From: Streptomyces sp. NBC_01429
GTDB lineage: Bacteria; Actinomycetota; Actinomycetes; Streptomycetales; Streptomycetaceae
Length of the DNA stretch: 64,000 bases
Reading direction: 5' to 3'
NCBI RefSeq assembly: GCF_036231945.1
Contig: NZ_CP109599.1
Coordinates: forward strand, 6,227,501-6,291,500
Under the pieces are notes generated by a model, which did not search any database, was not told the origin of the DNA, and worked only from the letters and a program-made list of their open reading frames with translations. Below are positions 58,129 to 64,000 of the stretch, piece after piece; within the stretch, counting starts at the first letter, position 1; each line of letters begins with the position of its first letter. A program made the translations under genes and the position numbers.

Positions 58129-59955
58129 CTATCCTGCCGTGCCGCCCGCCGCCGTGTCACCGCCCGCATCGGCTCCCGCGGTGTCGTACCCGGCCAGGGT
58201 CAGCGCCGAGACCACCAGCCCGATATGGCTGAACGCCTGCGGATAGTTGCCCAGTTGCCGCCCGGCCACCGGGTCGTACTCCTCGGAGAGCAGCCCCACG
58301 TCGTTGCACAGGCCGAGCAGCCGCTCGAACAGCTCGGCCGCCTCCTCCGTACGCCCCGTCAGATGAAGTGCGTCGGCCAGCCAGAACGAGCAGACCAGAA
58401 ACGTTCCCTCACGCCCCGGCAGGCCGTCCACCCCGCTCCCCGTCGTGCTGTAACGGCGCAGCAGCCCCCCGTGCCCCAGCTCCGCCCGTACCGCGTCGAC
58501 CGTGCCGATCACCCGCGGATCGTCCGGCGGCAGAAAGCCGACCCGGGGGATCAGCAGGGTCGCCGCGTCCAGCTCGGCGGAGCCGTACGACTGGGTGAAG
58601 GTGTTGCGCACCGGGTCGTACCCCTTCTCGCACACCTCCCGGTGCACCTCGTCCCGCATCGCCCGCCACCGCCCGACATCACCGCCGAGCGTCGGATCGG
58701 CCTCCAGCGTCCGCACGGCCCGGTCGGCGGCGACCCAGGCCATCACCTTGGAGTGCGTGAAGTGCTGGCGCGGGCCCCGGATCTCCCACAGCCCCTCGTC
58801 CGGCTCGCGCCACTTCGACTCCAGGAAGCCCAGCAGACTGAGCTGGAGGTTCCACGCGTGCGGCTTCCCGACGAGACCGGCCGTCCGCGCCACGTTCAGC
58901 GAGTCCATCACCTCGCCGTACACATCGAGCTGGAGCTGTTTCACCGCGTCGTTGCCGGTGCGCACCGGGGTGGAGTGCGCGTAGCCGCTCAGCCACGGCA
59001 GCTCCACCTCCGGCAGCCGGCGCTCGCCGGCCAGGCCGTACATGATCTGCAGATCGGCCGGATCACCGGCGACGGCGCGCAGCAGCCAGTCGCGCCAGGC
59101 CGCCGCCTCGGCCAGATACCCCGCCGACACCAGCGCGCCCAGCACCAGGGTGGAGTCGCGCAGCCAGCAGTACCGGTAGTCCCAGTTCCGGACGCCGCCC
59201 AGCTCCTCCGGCAGAGAGGTGGTGGGGGCGGCGACGATGCCGCCCGTCGGCCCGTAGGTCAGCGCCTTGAGCGTGATGAGCGAGCGCATGACGGCGGCGC
59301 GGTGCGGCCCCTGGTACCGGCAGCGCGCCGCCCACTCCCGCCAGTCCTCCAGACTGCGCTCCAGCGACTCGTACGGGTCGACGCGCGGCGGACGGGGTTC
59401 GTGGGAGGGATGCCAGGTGAGGACGAAGGCCACCTTCTCGCCCTCGGCCACGGTGAACGACGAACAGGTGCTGTAGTGCTGCCCCCAGGTCTTGACCGGC
59501 GGCTCGCTGCGCAGCCACACCGAGTCGGGCCCGGCGACGGCCACCCGGTGGCCCTGCGAGCGGCGCATCCACGGCACCACGGAACCGAAGTCGAAGCGCA
59601 GCCGGAGGGTGGCGGACATCTCCACCGTGCCGCTGACGCCCTCCACGATGCGCATGATCTCGGGTGCCACATCGCGCTGCGGCATGAAGTCCGTGACTTT
59701 GACGGTGCCGGTCCTGGTCTCCCACACGGACTCCAGGACGAGCGACTCACCGACGTAGGCGCGCCGGGTACACGCGCGGGCACCGGTGGGGGCGAGCCGC
59801 CAGTGGCCGTTGTCCTCGGTGCCGAGCAGCGCGGCGAAGCAGGCGGCGGAGTCGAAGCGAGGAAGGCACAGCCAGTCGATGGAGCCGTTCCTGCCGACCA
59901 GGGCGGCGGTCTGGAGATCGCCGATGAGTGCGTAGTCCTCGATGCGTTGGGTCAC
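58129..59955 (-). CDS. Glycoside hydrolase family 15 protein (glucoamylase/trehalase-like)
   Basis: 608 residues. The N-terminal beta domain (TQRIEDYALIGDLQTAALVG, GSIDWLCLPRFDS) is followed by an (alpha/alpha)6 barrel with GVRNWDYRYCWLRDS and later YRCSFW-type segments (FLVCSFWLADALHL). No signal peptide, so cytoplasmic; actinobacterial members often hydrolyse trehalose or short alpha-glucans. The GTG at 59955 is the only start near the conserved N-terminus. Lies 5 bp upstream of the SDR gene. Confidence 0.9.
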   Translation of the reverse strand: MTQRIEDYALIGDLQTAALVGRNGSIDWLCLPRFDSAACFAALLGTEDNGHWRLAPTGARACTRRAYVGESLVLESVWETRTGTVKVTDFMPQRDVAPEIMRIVEGVSGTVEMSATLRLRFDFGSVVPWMRRSQGHRVAVAGPDSVWLRSEPPVKTWGQHYSTCSSFTVAEGEKVAFVLTWHPSHEPRPPRVDPYESLERSLEDWREWAARCRYQGPHRAAVMRSLITLKALTYGPTGGIVAAPTTSLPEELGGVRNWDYRYCWLRDSTLVLGALVSAGYLAEAAAWRDWLLRAVAGDPADLQIMYGLAGERRLPEVELPWLSGYAHSTPVRTGNDAVKQLQLDVYGEVMDSLNVARTAGLVGKPHAWNLQLSLLGFLESKWREPDEGLWEIRGPRQHFTHSKVMAWVAADRAVRTLEADPTLGGDVGRWRAMRDEVHREVCEKGYDPVRNTFTQSYGSAELDAATLLIPRVGFLPPDDPRVIGTVDAVRAELGHGGLLRRYSTTGSGVDGLPGREGTFLVCSFWLADALHLTGRTEEAAELFERLLGLCNDVGLLSEEYDPVAGRQLGNYPQAFSHIGLVVSALTLAGYDTAGADAGGDTAAGGTAG

Positions 59956-60047
59956 GCCATGGCTGTTCCCGCAGTACACGGGCGTTAAGCAGGGGTTCGG
60001 CGCGTCGGGTGACCGAGTGACCGGATGGCCCGGTCGGCGCGGGGCCG

Positions 60048-60905
60048 TCAGGCGCTCGCGGGTACGGGCTCCTGCTCGGCGCGCGCCTCGTCGGCCTGCT
60101 TCCTGGCGGCCTCGGCCCGTTCGCGCTTCTCGTTCCGTACGAGGATCAGCCAGCCGACGGGCACGGCGGCGACGAACAGCCACCACTGGACCGCGTACGC
60201 CATGTGCGGCCCGATCGAGCTGTCGTCGGGCTTCTGGATCGGCTCGGGCCTGCCGCCGTCCGGTGCGGGGGAGGTCAGCTCGATGTAGCCGCCGAGGACG
60301 GTACGGCCCAGCCGTTCCCGCTGCTGCTCGCTGTTGATCAGCATGACCTGGCGCGGTGGCAGATCCGTGACGTCCTTGATGCCGGAGGCCGCCGCCGTCT
60401 CGTCGGCCTTGAGCCGGCCGGCGATGGTGACCTCGCCCTTCGGCGGGGCGGGGATGGCGGGGAAGGCGTACTGGTCGCCGTCGGCGGGGAACCAGCCGCG
60501 GTTCACCATGACGGCCCGGCCGTCCTTCAGGATGAACGGGACGAGGACGTGGTAGCCGACCCGGTCGTCGTTGGAGGTCCTGCGGCGTACGACCACCTCG
60601 TGCGCGGGGTCGAATCTGCCGGTCGCGGTGACCGTGCGCCAGTAGTCGGCGCGCGGGACGGTGTGCCCCGGGGAGGTCAGCTCCGTGACCGGGACGGGCT
60701 TCGCCTGGAGATTGCCCGAGATCAGGGTGTTCTGGGCGACCTTGTGCTCGTGCCGGTGCAACTGCCAGAAGCCCAGTTCGATCATCGCGGGGATGAGGGC
60801 GAGGCCAAGGAGGGTGAGGATCACCCACTGCCGGGACAACAGGAAGCGGTACACGCCGTTGACGTTACTCGGCGGGAATCGGGCGCCGGGACGGGGGGTG
60901 GACAT
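60048..60905 (-). CDS. SURF1 family cytochrome oxidase biogenesis protein
   Basis: 285 residues with two transmembrane helices at the ends (WVILTLLGLALIPAMIELGFW; WWLFVAAVPVGWLILV) enclosing an extracytoplasmic domain with VMVNRGWFPADG and GRLKADE, as in SURF1. It assists haem a insertion into cytochrome c oxidase. The charged C-terminal tail RAEAARKQADEARAEQE is extra. Confidence 0.9.
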   Translation of the reverse strand: MSTPRPGARFPPSNVNGVYRFLLSRQWVILTLLGLALIPAMIELGFWQLHRHEHKVAQNTLISGNLQAKPVPVTELTSPGHTVPRADYWRTVTATGRFDPAHEVVVRRRTSNDDRVGYHVLVPFILKDGRAVMVNRGWFPADGDQYAFPAIPAPPKGEVTIAGRLKADETAAASGIKDVTDLPPRQVMLINSEQQRERLGRTVLGGYIELTSPAPDGGRPEPIQKPDDSSIGPHMAYAVQWWLFVAAVPVGWLILVRNEKRERAEAARKQADEARAEQEPVPASA

Positions 60906-61035
60906 TTCAGTCGGCCGTCCGGGCGGTGGCGGGTGGCGGGTGGTGGATAGCGGGTGATGGATAGCCGGTGGCCGACGGCTGTGCGCGATCCGGCGCGGGG
61001 CGTTCCCTGCCCCCCCTCGAGCCTGCCCCCGAGCC

Positions 61036-61272
61036 TCAGACCCGGTCGACGATGCCCGCCCTGCCGTCGGCCCGGGCGCAGTGCCCGCCGCAGAACCAGT
61101 GCCCCTCCACCTCGACGCCCTGCCCGATGATCTGGACACGGCAGTGCTCGCAGATGGGCGCCATACGGTGGATGGCGCACGAGAACGAGTCGAACACATG
61201 CCGTGCGCCGTCCTGGGTCTCCACGTAGAACGCCAGGTCGTAGTCATTGCCGCATACTTCGCAACGTGCCAT
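61036..61272 (-). CDS. Small zinc-ribbon protein
   Basis: 78 residues with three paired cysteine motifs: CEVC, CEHC and CGGHC, plus SCAIHR, likely binding two zinc ions. No membrane helix. Common in Streptomyces next to SURF1; function unknown. Confidence 0.8.
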   Translation of the reverse strand: MARCEVCGNDYDLAFYVETQDGARHVFDSFSCAIHRMAPICEHCRVQIIGQGVEVEGHWFCGGHCARADGRAGIVDRV

Positions 61273-61444
61273 GCGCCGCATGGTCGGCGGCGCGGGTGGC
61301 CGTGGCAAGACCCCGCCGGGCGGGTCGGCGAGGCTGCACCCGACCGGCGGAGGCGCGGCCGGGTGGCGCGGCCGGGTGGCGGCGGAGGCGCGGGGACCGC
61401 GCCCGTCGTACGGGTGAAGGGCCGTCAGCTCACCCGGCTCGGGC

Positions 61445-62419
61445 TCATCCCCGCTCGGCCGCCGGTGCCACGTCCCGCAGCAACTGGGTGAAGGCCGCCT
61501 CGTCGATCACCGGTGTGCCGAACGAGGCAGCCTTGACCGTCTTCGACGTGGACGAGTCCGGGTCGTTGGTCACCAGCAGACTGGTCAGCCGCGACACACT
61601 CGTCGCGACATGCAGCCCCGCCTCCACGGCCCGGTCCTCCAGCAGCTCGCGGTCGACGGAGGTGTCGCCCGAGAACGCCACCCGCATCCCCTGCCGCAGC
61701 CGCCCGCCCGGCTCGTACCGTCCGGGGTTCGGATACGGACAGGCCGGCCGCTTGCGCGACGCCCGCCAGCTCGACTGCCGGTACGACGCCTGATAGCCGA
61801 CCCGGGGCCTGGCGGGCGCGTCGGACCACTCGGTGAGCGGCCGGCACTCCAGCAGCGGCAGCCGTACGCCGCCCCTGGCCGCCGCGTGCAGACTCGGCCG
61901 GAACGACTCGGCCAGCACGCGCGCGTCGTCCAGCGCGTGGTGCGCGCGCTCCTGCACGACACCGAAGTGCGCGGCGAGCGTCTCCAACTTGTGGTTGGGC
62001 AGCGGCAGCTCCAGCTCCTTGGAGAGCGCGATGGTGCACAGCCGCTGCCGGGTGGGCGCGGTCCGCTCGGCGCGCGCGTACTCCCTGGCGATCATCGACC
62101 AGTCGAAGATCGCGTTGTGCGCCACCAGCACCCGCCCGTCGAGCCGCTCCGCCAGCGCACCGGCGATCTCGGGGAAGAGCGGGGCGTCCGCCAGGACATC
62201 GGTCGTCAGCCCATGGATCCACACCGGTCCCGGATCGCGCTCCGGGTTGACCAGGGTGTACCAGTGGTCCTCGACGTTGCCCCGGGAATCCAGGCGGTAG
62301 ACGGCAGCGGAGACTATCCGGTCGTCGCGGGCGAGCCCGGTGGTCTCGACGTCGACGACCGCGTACCCCTCGGGGTAGGCGGTCGGCCAGGTCGCTGCTG
62401 TCGTTTGGTCGTCGAGCAT
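61445..62419 (-). CDS. DEDDh exonuclease with C-terminal BRCT domain
   Basis: 324 residues. Exonuclease motifs are VVDVETTGL (Exo I, DxE), VAHNAIFDWSMI (Exo II) and HHALDDARV (Exo III, HxxxxD). The C-terminal 90 residues (MRVAFSGDTSVDRELLED to SLLVTNDPDSSTSKTVKAA) are a BRCT domain as in DNA ligase. Resembles DnaQ-like repair exonucleases of actinobacteria. ATG 62419 chosen at the conserved start. Confidence 0.9.
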   Translation of the reverse strand: MLDDQTTAATWPTAYPEGYAVVDVETTGLARDDRIVSAAVYRLDSRGNVEDHWYTLVNPERDPGPVWIHGLTTDVLADAPLFPEIAGALAERLDGRVLVAHNAIFDWSMIAREYARAERTAPTRQRLCTIALSKELELPLPNHKLETLAAHFGVVQERAHHALDDARVLAESFRPSLHAAARGGVRLPLLECRPLTEWSDAPARPRVGYQASYRQSSWRASRKRPACPYPNPGRYEPGGRLRQGMRVAFSGDTSVDRELLEDRAVEAGLHVATSVSRLTSLLVTNDPDSSTSKTVKAASFGTPVIDEAAFTQLLRDVAPAAERG

Positions 62420-62598
62420 GGTCACAGAGAATACGGGCCGCCACCGACAGCCACACAGCCCGGTCCACCACCGGCCGCCCCGGCCGCCGCCCGACAATTC
62501 ATCGCGTCAAGGCCCTTACGGGGGACGGTGAGCAGCCACGCCGCCGCCCGGTCCCGCGCCACCGGCCCCTCCCGCCCCGGCCGTGAGACGCTCCCTCG

Positions 62599-63315
62599 GT
62601 GACCGACACCACCACCCACGAGGGCGAACCGCACAGCGGCGCCCTCGGCTCCCGCCTCAACTGGCTGCGCGCCGCGGTCCTCGGCGCCAACGACGGCATC
62701 GTCTCCACCGCCGGCATCGTGGTCGGCGTGGCCGGGGCCACCGGTTCGCGCACCACTCTCCTGACGGCCGGTCTCGCCGGGCTGCTGGCCGGGTCGATGT
62801 CGATGGCGGCGGGGGAGTACGTATCGGTGTCCACCCAGCGCGACTCGGAGAAGGCCGCGCTGGACCTGGAGCGCCGCGAACTGCGCGAGCAGCCGCAGGC
62901 CGAACTCGACGAACTCACCGGGATGCTGGCCGACCGCGGCCTCTCCGAGGACGTCGCGCGCGAGGCGGCGGAACAACTCACCCGCCGCGACGCCCTGCGG
63001 GCCCACGCGCGCGTGGAACTGGGCATCGACCCCGACGCCCTCACCAACCCCTGGCACGCGGCGGGCGCCAGCTTCCTCGCCTTCACGGCGGGCGCGCTGC
63101 TGCCGCTGCTCGCGATGGTCCTGCCCCCGGCCTCCCTGCGGCTGACGGTCACGGTCGTCTCCGTACTGGCCGCGCTCGCCCTGACGGGCTGGGGCAGCGC
63201 CCGCCTCGGCGCGACGGCGCTGCGCCCGGCGCTGCTGCGGAACACGGGGGGCGGGGCGCTGGCGATGGGGGTGACGTACGCGGCGGGGACGTTGCTGGGG
63301 GCGGCGGGGGTCTAG
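62599..63315 (+). CDS. VIT1/CCC1 family iron/manganese transporter
   Basis: 238 residues: RAAVLGANDGIVSTAGIVVG and SMAAGEYVSVSTQRDSE are the family signatures, followed by a helical cytoplasmic metal-binding region and three more helices. It moves Fe2+ or Mn2+ across the membrane. The stop TAG is formed at the junction with the adjacent MITE-like element. Confidence 0.9.
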   Translation: MTDTTTHEGEPHSGALGSRLNWLRAAVLGANDGIVSTAGIVVGVAGATGSRTTLLTAGLAGLLAGSMSMAAGEYVSVSTQRDSEKAALDLERRELREQPQAELDELTGMLADRGLSEDVAREAAEQLTRRDALRAHARVELGIDPDALTNPWHAAGASFLAFTAGALLPLLAMVLPPASLRLTVTVVSVLAALALTGWGSARLGATALRPALLRNTGGGALAMGVTYAAGTLLGAAGV

Positions 63316-63491
63316 GGCGTGTTTCGAAAGTCCCGCCTGGCTCGCGACGCCTGGCACGCACGCTCGCCGCGTTGTCGGAGTCGTCCAAGTACGTCCAGTA
63401 CGAGGACGATCCTCCGCCTTGCGATCGCACGCACCAGACGCCGCGAGCCCCGCCCTACGGGCGGACGGCGCTACTTTCGAAACACGCCCTA
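63313..63491. mobile_element. MITE-like element of 179 bp with 19-bp perfect terminal repeats
   Basis: Left end 63313-63331 (TAGGGCGTGTTTCGAAAGT) and right end 63473-63491 are exact inverted complements. The interior also pairs imperfectly (GGCTCGCGACGCCTGG versus CCAGACGCCGCGAGCC). It has no coding capacity. TA at both outer ends fits a TA target duplication, as for IS630/Tc1-type elements. I recall the same end sequence recurring in Streptomyces genomes. Confidence 0.8.
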
Positions 63492-64000
63492 GTCGGGGTC
63501 GCGGATGACGCGGCCGGGCGGGAAGAGGTCTTCGCCGGTCACGGGGGTGTCGTCAGGACTGATGGTGAGGTGCTCCAGGCCGGCCGGCGGAGCCAGGTTC
63601 AGCGCAGGTCCTGACCGGCCGCAGCTGAAGAGCCAGAGCGTGGTGCGGACGGACAGATAGCACCGCTCCCAGCCGTGGCCAGACAGAATAGCTTTGGCGT
63701 ACGACGCGCTGTCGAACGAACTCCATGCCTCGGAAACCTCGTCGGCCGCCCACGGCCGCGCATCCTCCCGGAACCGTGAGATCACGGCCAGGGCGGCGTC
63801 CCCCTTGATGAGTGCCGCCGTTCGCACCACCGCGCCCGCCGTGCGCTTGTCCAGCCCCTCCGGCCCCGGCAGCAGCTCGACGACCCAGTTCCCCGACCTT
63901 CGCCAGCTCCTCCGCGTCCCGCGTCCCGCGCGGCGGCACCAGCGCGCCCGTCCGCCGCTCCACCTCGCCCCGTACCCCCGGATCCAGCTCCGGCGCGTGC
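63489..64000 (-). pseudogene. C-terminal part of a large protein (possibly NACHT/LRR type), frameshifted and partial
   Basis: The sequence from the right edge reads LDPGVRGEVERRTGALVPPRGTRDAEELAK in one frame, then about 63893-63897 the sensible sequence continues one base over as SGNWVVELLPGPEGLDKRT and runs to the stop at 63489 (ending PGRVIRDPD). An extra base is the simplest explanation. The final part, LWLFSCGRSG to LEHLTISPDD, looks like one leucine-rich unit, as in Streptomyces NACHT NTPases; this assignment is weak. The 5' part is outside the window. Confidence 0.5.

Overview
The window is chromosomal DNA from a high-GC actinomycete, almost certainly a Streptomyces. Support comes from strong GC bias at third codon positions (which also creates long false antisense reading frames), the complete ectABCD set, a DmdR/IdeR-type iron box, Streptomyces-style PHO boxes, an LAETG (sortase E) surface protein, an Asp23/Gls24-AmaP operon and several bld-type small regulators. 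From memory, much of the order (ect genes, cob genes, Pit phosphate transporter) resembles one region of the S. coelicolor chromosome; I could not check this here.

Layout. 1-7.5 kb: a minus-strand operon for a polyamine-type ABC importer feeding hydantoinase/oxoprolinase subunits HyuA and HyuB (HyuB runs off the left edge). 7.5-11.7 kb: a class B penicillin-binding protein and a divergent IclR regulator/aldehyde dehydrogenase pair. 11.7-15.1 kb: iron-regulated siderophore uptake (lipoprotein and two permeases, no ATPase). 15.2-20.5 kb: small proteins, an FrnE-like oxidoreductase, a class V aminotransferase, a decayed DipZ-like remnant, and a MarR/Old Yellow Enzyme pair with twin operators. 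20.5-24 kb: ectoine and hydroxyectoine biosynthesis. 24-26.7 kb: a class V aminotransferase and an amidohydrolase.

26.7-33 kb looks like an accessory insertion. A TPR regulator with a coupled but broken acetyltransferase gene faces a tightly overlapping operon: HATPase anti-sigma-like protein, two very small proteins, MoaA-like radical SAM enzyme, nucleotide-kinase-like protein, degenerate phosphohexomutase domain, sulfatase/phosphatase-superfamily protein and Nudix hydrolase. I know no described system with this composition. The enzymes together suggest chemistry on a nucleotide or phosphosugar, and this is the best candidate here for an undescribed pathway.

33-45.5 kb: an LAETG surface protein, then late cobalamin biosynthesis (cobC, cobE-like, cobB, cobO, a chelatase, cobQ, cobD) with a cobalamin riboswitch before cobD, a ZIP metal transporter, and a Pit-type phosphate transporter with PHO boxes. 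45.6-53.9 kb: an aldolase, an alpha/beta hydrolase, a large hypothetical protein, a VOC protein, a zinc metallopeptidase, an ABC-F ATPase preceded by a possible leaderless 7-codon leader peptide, a small HTH protein and an enoyl-CoA hydratase. 54-57.3 kb: the Asp23/AmaP envelope operon. 57.3-64 kb: an SDR, a GH15 enzyme, SURF1, a zinc-ribbon protein, a DEDDh exonuclease and a VIT-type transporter, whose stop codon abuts a MITE-like element, and finally a frameshifted gene running off the right edge.
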